A DNA stretch of 5,542 nt from CAZTYI01 sp964466185 (GTDB taxonomy: Bacteria > Chlamydiota > Chlamydiia > Chlamydiales > SM23-39), in NCBI GenBank assembly GCA_964466185.1, contig CAYXMS010000049.1, positions 1-5,542 of the forward strand, given 5' to 3'. The translations under genes and the position numbers were made by a program. This document shows positions 1 through 5,542 of the stretch, in pieces; position 1 is the stretch's first letter; every line of letters begins with the position of its first letter. The notes beneath the pieces were generated by a model. The model was not told the DNA's origin. It made no database searches and saw only the letters and a list, made by a program, of their open reading frames with translations.

Positions 1-79
1 TTTAAAAATATGAGGAATATTGGCCGAATTTACAGAAAAGATGTTGCTTTATCAATTTGAAAGTTAAGACAAAAATACA

Positions 80-108
80 TTGGATGTAAATATCATTTAA
101 ATTATATT
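80..108 (+). promoter_or_regulatory. Possible sigma70-type promoter for the glycosyltransferase fragment
   Basis: A TTGGAT element (80-85) and a TATATT element (103-108) are separated by 17 bp and lie about 40 bp before the start codon at 149. The -10 element matches the TATAAT consensus at 5 of 6 positions, the -35 only at the leading TTG. In DNA this AT-rich such matches arise easily, so this is a candidate only. Confidence 0.25.
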
Positions 109-148
109 TCACAAAATTTTTGAAAAAACTAATAAAAAGGACATTTCA

Positions 149-430
149 ATGAGCCGTTTTTTATCTATCTTGTGCTTTTGGTTAATTTGTTTAACACAAA
201 ACAGTTTTGCTTACGATTACGAACTAGGAGCAGCTTGTATTTTTAAAGATTGTGCATCTCTTTTAAAAGAATGGATAGAATATCATAGAATGGTAGGAGT
301 AGAACATTTTTGGCTATATAATAATTCTAGCACAGATAATTATGCTGAAATTTTAAAGCCTTATATTAAAGAAGGTATAATAGAACTATTCGATTGGGCA
401 CCTATAAAAAAACTAAAACTTTTGTCTTAG
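149..430 (+). pseudogene. Truncated secreted GT92/DUF23-like glycosyltransferase (N-terminal fragment)
   Basis: The 93-residue product begins with a convincing signal peptide (residues 1-21: positive start, hydrophobic core, cleavage probably after NSFA), so the intact ancestor was exported. Residues 22-82 look like the start of a GT92/DUF23 (GT-A-like) domain: a LGAACIFKD segment, then LKEWIEYHRMVGVEHFWLYNN and STDNYAEILKPYIKEGIIELFDW, the pattern of family members that read 'FKNEA..LKEWIEFH...GV.HFYLYNN.S.D'. The usual Asn-Glu after FK is Asp-Cys here, an unusual change. Family proteins are typically around 250-350 residues. Here the match ends at DW (residue 82) and ten unrelated residues precede the stop, so the metal-binding and catalytic parts are missing. 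The start is supported by AAAAAGGA (134-141) seven bases before ATG. A seven-A run at 406-412 might have slipped, but the alternative frame, open to 480, does not look like the rest of the domain either. A deletion or rearrangement with a convergent neighbour is most likely. A small secreted protein that is really used cannot be excluded. Confidence 0.6.
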
Positions 431-469
431 AAAGCATCTCTTCACCTCTGCTTTTAAATAATCAAAAAA

Positions 470-1438
470 TTATACTTTAGAACAACGTTTTTGGCGCCAA
501 AAATTTAAAATTTGATTAATTGCAATAGAACTATTTAGATTAGGGTTTGTTTTCTTGTTAATTACTGCCTGAAAATTTTCTATCGCATATTTTAAATTAT
601 TGGTTTCATCAAAAATAAAAAACTGCTCTTTTTCAATCAAATCTTTAGTCATTGATGTTTTTCCATATTTATAAAGAATAACAGCTAGAGATTCTTTTTG
701 ATCAGGATAGTAAATAATTGTACCTTTTTCTCCATAAATAAAGAGTTTTTTTTCTCTTTTCGGACAATGTAAATTTAAATCAACATATCCCTGACAATCT
801 TCATTTTTTGTTTTAAAATTAATTAAAGCAGCAGTAGTAATATTATTTTTTACAATCAAAGGAAAGGTAGTAAAATTTAAGTCCGTAATCGGTAAAAAAA
901 GATTTAACATTGAAAGCGCATGACTGCCTAGTAATAAATAAACATCTGAAGATGAAAACCTTCCTAATTGTTTTAATTCAATTGAAATACTTTTAATTTT
1001 TCCAATTAATCCACTATGAATGATTTGCTGAGCCTGCTTTAAAGCTTTTGAATAAGTATAAGTATATTCCGTTTCCAAAACAAGTTTCTGCATTTGGGCA
1101 AATTGAGCTAATTTTATAGCATCTTCTCCCTGAATAGTAAGTGGTTTTTCAACGAGAACATGTTTTTTATGGGAAAGTGCAGATAAAACAATATCAAAAT
1201 GGGTTTCTATAGGAGTGGCAATAATTACACTAGAAAGATTGATATCTTGCCAAACAACCTCAAGATCTGAAACAAATTCTGTTCCAAAATGTTGCTGAAT
1301 AAACGTTTTATTATACTTTTTTAAAGAAGGAAAAAATACATATTGCAAATTAAAATCATGACTTTCTTTTAAATATCTATAAAGTTTTTGCCCCCAATAA
1401 CCATATCCAATTAATGCTACATTTATAGTCTTATTCAT
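470..1438 (-). CDS. Gfo/Idh/MocA-family NAD(P)-dependent oxidoreductase
   Basis: The 322-residue protein has the N-terminal Rossmann fold of the Gfo/Idh/MocA family: VALIGYGYWGQ with GxGxxG at residues 11-16, the VIIATPIETH segment (71-80) that ends the nucleotide-binding sheet, and the hallmark EKP at 97-99 within HVLVEKPLT. The C-terminal half (about 120-310) fits the alpha/beta substrate domain, including SGLIGKIKSI (142-151) and a GSHALSML segment (171-178) with the conserved His173. The Asp normally four residues before that His is Leu169, so the classic D-x-x-x-H catalytic pair is incomplete. Members oxidise or reduce hydroxyl/keto groups on sugars, nucleotide sugars, inositols or related compounds in the cytoplasm; the substrate cannot be named from sequence. 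Length is normal for the family. The start is supported by AAAGG (minus strand, 1450-1446) seven bases upstream. It lies downstream of the radical SAM gene, probably in one transcript, and converges on the glycosyltransferase fragment with a 39-bp gap. Confidence 0.85.
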   Translation of the reverse strand: MNKTINVALIGYGYWGQKLYRYLKESHDFNLQYVFFPSLKKYNKTFIQQHFGTEFVSDLEVVWQDINLSSVIIATPIETHFDIVLSALSHKKHVLVEKPLTIQGEDAIKLAQFAQMQKLVLETEYTYTYSKALKQAQQIIHSGLIGKIKSISIELKQLGRFSSSDVYLLLGSHALSMLNLFLPITDLNFTTFPLIVKNNITTAALINFKTKNEDCQGYVDLNLHCPKREKKLFIYGEKGTIIYYPDQKESLAVILYKYGKTSMTKDLIEKEQFFIFDETNNLKYAIENFQAVINKKTNPNLNSSIAINQILNFWRQKRCSKV

Positions 1439-1490
1439 CTATAAACCTTTATATTTTAACAAGAAACATCAACAAAACAATATTCGGACT

Positions 1491-2645
1491 TTAAACCTCA
1501 ATTAGCATATGTTCAGATTTATGCTTAGGGACTTCTCCCAAGATTTTTTTCTCCCAAGCCTCATTAATTTCTAAAGCTATTCTATTACATCTAGCTCCGG
1601 ATTTAAAACAAATACCAGGATCCCAATCAGGATTATGATTAGCTAAAACCATACGATTAAACTCTTCTAGATCATCTGTTATCTTACCAAGTATAGAATG
1701 TTCAAAGCTAGGGCTGCCAGTACTGGAACAACGGTAAACATGGCCATCAGCTCCAAAAGTAATTTGATAATAGCTATAAATACATTGTTTAAAGCACATT
1801 TTTTCTACATCTTGAAAACCTGGCGGATGCCAAAAAATAAAAGGTTTTTCTTTTCTAGTCTTAGAAACAAAAGGTAAAACTATTTTCTCACATTTTTTAC
1901 CAAAAGGTATTTCAAAATTATCACGATATTTTTTAACTTTTTGGAAATCTTTTCCATACAAATCATATGGCACAGAAAACCTTAAAGAATCCACTTTGAT
2001 CTCTTTCATTAATCTAACGATATTTTCAATATCGCTAATGTCAGAATTCAAAGAATTCATCAAATAACAAACGCGTATTGAAGGATAGTTTTTTTGTCCT
2101 CTTAATTTTGATAACAATCTAATGCCTTCAATAATCTCACTAAACCAATCTTTTTTAATATTTTTTACTTTGCAATGACTTGTCGTACTACCGCCATCTA
2201 AGCTAATGGAAATATAGTCATGATGAGACGTAGCAATATTAGTAGCAACAGAACAAAATTTATTTTCAGCTTCTAATTCTAACAATAAAGAACCATTAGT
2301 ATGGATACCAAAATTATTGTTATATTTTTTAGTCAATTTTAAATATTCTAACAAATATTCATTCATCAATGGCTCTGTATAAGCCCCTCCATAAATGTAA
2401 TAAGGGATAATACCTTTTAACTGCTCCATTAAATTTAAGCCTTTTTCTTCCCATTTGCCTAAGGGTTGTTTTAAAATTTTCCCCTGACAATAATAGCAAT
2501 TAAAATTACAAGCTTTGACACCATTTCCAGGCAAATGAACTTCTAATTGTCTCGGATAAATCAATTCTCCGTTAAATATTCTAGACAAATCATTGCCAAC
2601 ATGTTCGCGAATAATATTAAGATATTGATACTCTTTAGGTCTCAT
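1491..2645 (-). CDS. Radical SAM protein with cysteine-rich SPASM-like C-terminus
   Basis: The 384-residue protein carries the radical SAM cluster motif CX3CX2C as C46-NFN-C50-YY-C53 in KACNFNCYYCQGK, which would bind a [4Fe-4S] cluster for reductive cleavage of S-adenosylmethionine. Other core signatures follow in order: YIYGGAYTEPLMN (83-95, the place of the GGEP motif), FGIHTNGSLL (112-121) and YISISLDGGS (144-153). The C-terminal part has five further cysteines (284, 288, 306, 346, 353) around ITFGADGHVYRCSS, a pattern typical of SPASM/twitch domains that bind auxiliary Fe-S clusters, though I cannot fit it exactly to the seven-Cys SPASM consensus. SPASM enzymes modify peptides, sugars/aminocyclitols or other small molecules. 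The neighbouring sugar-type oxidoreductase favours a small-molecule or saccharide substrate here, and no precursor-peptide gene is visible nearby. The start codon has only AAAAG directly before it, a weak ribosome site, but no better in-frame start exists upstream. It is probably the first gene of a two-gene minus-strand unit; the 52-nt gap to the oxidoreductase contains no terminator. Confidence 0.85.
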   Translation of the reverse strand: MRPKEYQYLNIIREHVGNDLSRIFNGELIYPRQLEVHLPGNGVKACNFNCYYCQGKILKQPLGKWEEKGLNLMEQLKGIIPYYIYGGAYTEPLMNEYLLEYLKLTKKYNNNFGIHTNGSLLLELEAENKFCSVATNIATSHHDYISISLDGGSTTSHCKVKNIKKDWFSEIIEGIRLLSKLRGQKNYPSIRVCYLMNSLNSDISDIENIVRLMKEIKVDSLRFSVPYDLYGKDFQKVKKYRDNFEIPFGKKCEKIVLPFVSKTRKEKPFIFWHPPGFQDVEKMCFKQCIYSYYQITFGADGHVYRCSSTGSPSFEHSILGKITDDLEEFNRMVLANHNPDWDPGICFKSGARCNRIALEINEAWEKKILGEVPKHKSEHMLIEV

Positions 2646-2853
2646 CTTTTCACACGCTTTTTTGAATTTAAAAAATGATTTTTAATAATAAAAGAACAAA
2701 ACTAACCAAATATATATTAAAAAACAAACATAAAAACATTTCAAAAAAATGAAGATTTTCCTACTAAAAAATATCGCAATTTTTTAAATTAGAATGTACT
2801 TTTCAACCTTATAAATGAAATTTCTAATTTAAAAAGATTTATTTTTTAATAAT
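2646..2853. other. Divergent AT-rich intergenic region with promoters for both transcription units
   Basis: This 208-bp stretch separates the minus-strand radical SAM/oxidoreductase unit from the plus-strand ABC operon and must hold the promoters of both unless either is read from elsewhere. It is almost entirely A and T with many A- and T-tracts. Candidate -10 boxes are TATTAT on the minus strand (2690-2685) and TATAAA on the plus strand (2810-2815), neither with a good -35. The only open frames are a dozen codons or shorter, such as the one from ATG at 2749, and they have no ribosome site, so I see no small gene or precursor peptide. Confidence 0.5.
2781..2835. repeat. Perfect 14-bp inverted repeat upstream of the ABC operon
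   Basis: The arm tttttaaattagaa (2781-2794) is matched exactly by its reverse complement ttctaatttaaaaa (2822-2835), with a 27-bp spacer. The right arm ends 18 bp before the ATPase start codon, so the structure could be an operator for a dimeric regulator, a hairpin in the 5' leader, or a weak terminator. The arms are nearly all A/T (one G/C pair each), so an RNA hairpin would be only modestly stable. The spacer contains the candidate -10 box TATAAA (2810-2815). Confidence 0.5.
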
Positions 2854-3837
2854 ATGAGCATTATTAGTGCAAAAAACTTATACAAAAGCTTTTCTATTAC
2901 CAAATATCAATCAGGTGTTTGGAATAGGTTATCTTCTTTATTTTCACGCAATTCCATATTAAAAACAGCCCTCGATCATGTTTCTTTTACAATTAATGAA
3001 GGCGAGCTTGTCGGATACATTGGACCTAATGGCGCCGGTAAAAGTACAACCATAAAAATTCTTTCTGGAATCTTAGTACCAACGAGCGGAGAAATACAAG
3101 TAATGGGCAAAATTCCCTGGAAAAATAGAATTGATACTGTCCGTCAAATAGGTGTAGTCTTTGGTCAAAGAACTCAGTTATGGTGGGATTTACCGGTAAT
3201 TGAATCTTTTAAATTAATTAAAGATATCTACAAAATCCCTTCAGAAAACTACAAAAGAACTCTTAACTCTTTAATTGACCTGCTAGAAATTTCTAAAATT
3301 TACAAAACTCCGGTTCGCCAACTTAGTTTAGGGCAAAGAATGCGTTGCGATCTAGCCGCAGCCTTTTTACATCATCCCAGATTACTTTTTCTAGACGAAC
3401 CAACCATTGGATTAGATGCTATTAGCAAATTAGCAGTTAGAAAAATCATTAAGCAATTAAATAAAGAATATAAAACCACCATTCTTTTAACTACACATGA
3501 TTTAGATGATATTGAATCACTATGTAAGAGAGTGCTGATTTTAAATGAAGGAAAAATTATTTTGGACGGCTCTTTAAAAAACATCTGTAGAAAAATCTCT
3601 TCAGAACGCTGGTTAATTATTGAATTATTAAAAGAAAACGAACAAATTTCCGATAAATATGTTACCTTTCTAAAACAAGAAGGCAATCAAATTAAACTTA
3701 GTTTTAATCCTAATCAAGTTACTGCAACGCAATTAATCAGTCGAATTACTGCTAAATATGCTGTTCGAGATCTTTATATTCAAAATCCACCTATCGAAGA
3801 AATTATCGCTAAATTCTATAAAAGCATCCGCCAATGA
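2854..3837 (+). CDS. ABC-2 type transporter ATP-binding protein (COG4586-like)
   Basis: The 327-residue ATPase powers the two membrane proteins encoded directly downstream and acts at the cytoplasmic face of the inner membrane. All nucleotide-binding motifs are present and canonical: Walker A GPNGAGKST (57-65), Q-loop Gln105 in VVFGQRTQLWWDLP, ABC signature LSLGQ (157-161), Walker B LLFLDEP (177-183), D-loop GLDA (186-189) and switch His215 in TTHD. The GQRTQLWWDLPVIESF and LSLGQRMRCDLAAA segments are characteristic of the COG4586 group, whose genes travel with COG4587 and COG3694 permeases, as here. Residues 240-327 form the accessory C-terminal region common in this group. The N-terminus is slightly extended before Walker A, also normal for the group. 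The start has no clear Shine-Dalgarno site (AT-only sequence before it; an in-frame stop at 2830 rules out a longer form). The stop overlaps the next start in ATGA. Substrate is unknown; export of a lipid, glycan, drug or secondary metabolite is possible. Confidence 0.92.
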   Translation: MSIISAKNLYKSFSITKYQSGVWNRLSSLFSRNSILKTALDHVSFTINEGELVGYIGPNGAGKSTTIKILSGILVPTSGEIQVMGKIPWKNRIDTVRQIGVVFGQRTQLWWDLPVIESFKLIKDIYKIPSENYKRTLNSLIDLLEISKIYKTPVRQLSLGQRMRCDLAAAFLHHPRLLFLDEPTIGLDAISKLAVRKIIKQLNKEYKTTILLTTHDLDDIESLCKRVLILNEGKIILDGSLKNICRKISSERWLIIELLKENEQISDKYVTFLKQEGNQIKLSFNPNQVTATQLISRITAKYAVRDLYIQNPPIEEIIAKFYKSIRQ

Positions 3838-4625
3838 AAACCTATTTATCAATTTTACAAAACAGAATGTCTGTTTTATTTCAATATAGAACTGCTGCCT
3901 TAGCTAGTATATTTACGCAATTTTTTTGGGGAGCCATTAAAGTTATGGTTATTACAGCTTTTTATGCTAATGTTTCTTCTCCCCAACCACTTTCTTTATT
4001 TCAAGCAGTTACTTTTATTTGGATTGGTCAAGCTTTTTTACAGCTTTTACCTTGGCAAATCGATAAAGAAATTGAATATCAAATTAAAAATGGGAATATT
4101 GCCTGTGAATTAATACGTCCTTTAGATCTTTATTGGTATTGGTTTACTAGATCTTTAGCCATGCGTATAATACCAACTTTATGGCGCTCTTTACCTTTAT
4201 TTTTATTAGCTAGTCTATTTTTCAACTTTCCTTTACCTATTTCTTGGCTTTCAGCTGTAGCTTTTGGATTTTCTTTTATTTTGGCTGTTATATTATCAAC
4301 TGCTATTACCGTTCTTTTAATCATCTCACTTTTTTGGACTGTTTCAGGAGACGGTCTACTTTGTTTGGCGCCGCATGTATCTTTATTCTTATCAGGTCTC
4401 ATTGTACCGCTGCCTTTATTTCCTACTTGGATGCAACCTTTTTTAAATTTACAACCTTTGAGAGGAATTATTGATATTCCATCTAGATTATATACAGGAG
4501 TTATCCCCTTTAATCAAGTGCCTTATTATTTAGGATTTCAAGTTTTCTGGATTTTGATCCTTATTTTTATCGGAAAAAAATTAATGCAAAAAGCTTTAAG
4601 ACAATTTGTCATTCAAGGAGGATAA
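3834..4625 (+). CDS. ABC-2 family transporter permease, first subunit (COG4587-like)
   Basis: The 263-residue integral membrane protein has about six hydrophobic segments (near residues 22-44, 53-71, 115-132, 137-168, 180-200 and 231-249), the build of the ABC2_membrane_6 (PF06182-type) permeases. Two regions mark it as this subgroup: NGNIACELIRPLDLYWYWF (86-104), a cytoplasmic loop probably contacting the ATPase, and LSGLIVPLPLFPTWM followed by LQPLRGIIDIPSRLYTG (186-222). It presumably forms a heterodimeric pore with the following permease. The start codon overlaps the ATPase stop by four bases (ATGA), implying translational coupling, and its stop overlaps the next start by one base (TAATG). 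Length is normal and no damage is visible. Confidence 0.88.
   Translation: MKTYLSILQNRMSVLFQYRTAALASIFTQFFWGAIKVMVITAFYANVSSPQPLSLFQAVTFIWIGQAFLQLLPWQIDKEIEYQIKNGNIACELIRPLDLYWYWFTRSLAMRIIPTLWRSLPLFLLASLFFNFPLPISWLSAVAFGFSFILAVILSTAITVLLIISLFWTVSGDGLLCLAPHVSLFLSGLIVPLPLFPTWMQPFLNLQPLRGIIDIPSRLYTGVIPFNQVPYYLGFQVFWILILIFIGKKLMQKALRQFVIQGG
4615..4621 (+). promoter_or_regulatory. Strong Shine-Dalgarno inside the end of the first permease gene
   Basis: AAGGAGG lies within the last codons (Gln-Gly-Gly) of the first permease and only three bases before the ATG at 4625. It is the best ribosome site in the window and supports that start. Its closeness to the ATG is unusual and, with the TAATG junction, points to re-initiation by ribosomes finishing the upstream gene, which would keep the two subunits in balance. 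Confidence 0.7.
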
Positions 4626-5410
4626 TGTTACGGCTTTTTTTTAAATTTATAAGTATTTCCCTACGCTCCCAAATGCAATATAAAGCCTCATTTTTTATCC
4701 TCACAGCTACGCATTTTTTTTCTATCTTTACTGAAATAATTGGTGTTTGGGTTTTATTTGACCGTTTTAAAATGGTTAAAGGCTGGACTTTTCATGAATT
4801 ATTAATTATATACGGCATTGTGCATGTGGGATTTGCTATTGCAGAAGCTTTTGCTAGAAATTTCGAAAAATTTAGTCCAATTGTAAAAAATGGAGAATTT
4901 GACCGCATTTTATTACGTCCTCTGAATACTATTTTTCAAGTAGCTATGTATGAAATCCAAATTTTTCGCATAGGAAGACTTCTGCAAGGACTGATTGTTC
5001 TCATTTTTGGATATATTAAATTAAAATTATCCCTTTTTTCCTTAGCTACTTTAGTAATTTTTATTTCTATCCTTGGAGTTATTGCACTATTTTATGGTTT
5101 ATTCATTCTTCAGGCCACATTTGTTTTTTGGACAACTGAAACCCTTGAATTAGCTAATATCACAACTTATGGCGGTAGAGAAATCGGACAATATCCCATG
5201 AACATCTACCATCAAAATTTTAGATTATTCTTTACTCTAATAATTCCTATTGCTTGTGTAGCCTATTATCCAATAGCGAATTTGTTACATCAAGCAACTC
5301 TACCTTTAGGAATAGCTATTCTTTTACCTTTAACCGGTTTCATATTTTTATATTTTGCTCAATTATTTTGGAAAATAGGCATACGTCACTATCATTCAAC
5401 AGGAAATTAA
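4625..5410 (+). CDS. ABC-2 family transporter permease, second subunit (COG3694-like)
   Basis: The 261-residue membrane protein is paralogous to the preceding permease: NGEFDRILLRPL (89-100) corresponds to NGNIACELIRPL in its partner. Hydrophobic segments lie near residues 22-46, 57-75, 114-132, 138-165, 201-222 and 226-249. The region TYGGREIGQYPMNIY (181-195) followed by FFTLIIPIACVAYYP (202-216) is the diagnostic signature of the COG3694 permeases, and the C-terminus IGIRHYHSTGN matches their usual ending, so the protein is complete despite the mobile-element end only about 11 bp after its stop. It should pair with the first permease and the ATPase to form one exporter. No intrinsic terminator is visible after the stop, so the transcript may run into the element end. 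Confidence 0.88.
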   Translation: MLRLFFKFISISLRSQMQYKASFFILTATHFFSIFTEIIGVWVLFDRFKMVKGWTFHELLIIYGIVHVGFAIAEAFARNFEKFSPIVKNGEFDRILLRPLNTIFQVAMYEIQIFRIGRLLQGLIVLIFGYIKLKLSLFSLATLVIFISILGVIALFYGLFILQATFVFWTTETLELANITTYGGREIGQYPMNIYHQNFRLFFTLIIPIACVAYYPIANLLHQATLPLGIAILLPLTGFIFLYFAQLFWKIGIRHYHSTGN

Positions 5411-5421
5411 TTCATGTGAAA

Positions 5422-5500
5422 TTGAACCTCCCCATGTCTAAAGGCAGGAAATTTCCGATGTAAACTCGCACTTACTCTCATGGCTCGTTCGTAAGCGACA
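5422..5500 (-). ncRNA. Possible omega/reRNA scaffold of the tnpB-type element
   Basis: In IS200/IS605 elements the guide RNA of TnpB is transcribed across the right end, with the scaffold inside the element and the guide read from the flanking DNA. The two stem-loops on the minus strand (5498-5466 and 5448-5433) just inside the presumed end fit that arrangement. If functional, its guide would be read from about 5421 down to 5406, across the stop codon of the second permease gene. No tnpB is visible in the window, and the terminal hairpin has mismatches, so it may be a relic. Confidence 0.25.
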
Positions 5501-5542
5501 ATTCTACCCATGTTGAAAAATAACGGCTATTGATTTATAGGC
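5422..5542 (-). mobile_element. Probable right end of an IS200/IS605-type (tnpB) element, partial
   Basis: Read on the minus strand, the segment ends CCTGCCTTTAGACATGGGG then AGGTTCAA, which closely resembles the right-end hairpin and terminal TCAA common in IS200/IS605 elements that carry tnpB (typical form: CCCC, a stem around a TTTA loop, GGGGAGGTTCAA). The hairpin (about 5433-5448, loop 5439-5442) is imperfect, suggesting decay or a diverged family. A second bulged stem pairs TCGC+TTAC (5466-5469, 5472-5475) with GTAA+GCGA (5491-5498). The element would extend past the window edge with tnpB, if any, on the minus strand. Minus-strand frames here are short (the longest runs from a stop near 5530 to about 5411) and do not resemble the TnpB C-terminus, so this is treated as non-coding. 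The boundary near 5422 is inferred from the TCAA tetranucleotide. Confidence 0.45.

Noticed and set aside
1..90. Short open frames at the left edge (one ending at 60, another at about 90)
   Set aside because: Fewer than 30 codons with no recognisable motif. The first could be the tail of an upstream gene, but nothing supports it.
431..454. Possible bidirectional terminator (AAAGCA at 431-436 pairing with TGCTTT at 449-454)
   Set aside because: Only six base pairs with a 12-base loop and no proper T-tract on either strand.
2749..2787. Possible RiPP precursor peptide in the divergent intergenic region
   Set aside because: The only frames are about a dozen codons, without ribosome sites, leader-like sequence or a cysteine/serine-rich core.
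3031..3036. Three GGCGCC hexamers (493-498, 3031-3036, 4367-4372) as a spaced motif
   Set aside because: The latter two fall in codons constrained by protein sequence, one of them in the Walker A motif, and they share no extended flanking sequence.
3372..3686. Minus-strand open frame of 104 codons
   Set aside because: It lies wholly inside the well-supported ABC ATPase gene, resembles no family, and has no context of its own.
4130..4474. Open frames on both strands within the first permease (minus 4130-4402, plus 4244-4474)
   Set aside because: Both are out-of-frame shadows of a gene with clear family signatures; their translations show no domain features.
5254..5463. Plus-strand 69-codon frame overlapping the end of the second permease
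   Set aside because: It overlaps a supported gene in another frame and runs into the mobile-element end; no ribosome site or similarity.
5411..5530. Minus-strand frame of about 35 codons as the TnpB C-terminus
   Set aside because: It is closed by a stop near 5530, lacks the zinc-finger cysteines or other TnpB residues, and covers the presumed non-coding right end.

Overview
The window is AT-rich (roughly 30% GC by eye) and bacterial, with compact gene spacing and mostly recognisable Shine-Dalgarno sites. The gene content fits a host-associated or amoeba-associated bacterium: a secreted GT92/DUF23-type glycosyltransferase fragment of a kind I associate with environmental chlamydiae such as Protochlamydia/Parachlamydia relatives. 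This placement is an inference from family flavour and base composition, not proven by any marker gene.

Layout. Positions 1-148 are a leader region with no supportable gene. At 149-430 (+) lies a signal-peptide-bearing fragment of a GT92-like glycosyltransferase that stops after the N-terminal third of the usual domain. Convergent to it, 470-1438 (-) encodes a Gfo/Idh/MocA-type NAD(P)-dependent oxidoreductase. Upstream of that on the same strand, 1491-2645 (-) encodes a radical SAM protein with a cysteine-rich, SPASM-like C-terminus. These two look like one transcription unit (radical SAM first, 45-52 nt gap, good SD before the oxidoreductase).

A very AT-rich divergent intergenic region (2646-2853) holds a perfect 14-bp inverted repeat just upstream of the plus-strand operon. 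That operon (2854-5410) is a tightly coupled three-gene ABC-2 type transporter: an ATPase (COG4586-like), a first permease (COG4587-like) and a second permease (COG3694-like), with ATGA and TAATG overlaps. All three look intact, with canonical ATPase motifs.

Immediately after the last permease (about 5422 to the window end) the sequence changes character and looks like the right end of an IS200/IS605-type (tnpB-carrying) element in minus orientation, with an imperfect terminal hairpin and a second bulged stem-loop that could belong to its omega/reRNA. The coding part of the element, if present, lies beyond the window.

How the genes may work together: the radical SAM enzyme and the oxidoreductase could act successively on one small substrate such as a (nucleotide-)sugar, and the divergent ABC-2 transporter could export a product. 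This is a hypothesis from proximity only; the transporter family is widespread and its substrate is unknown.
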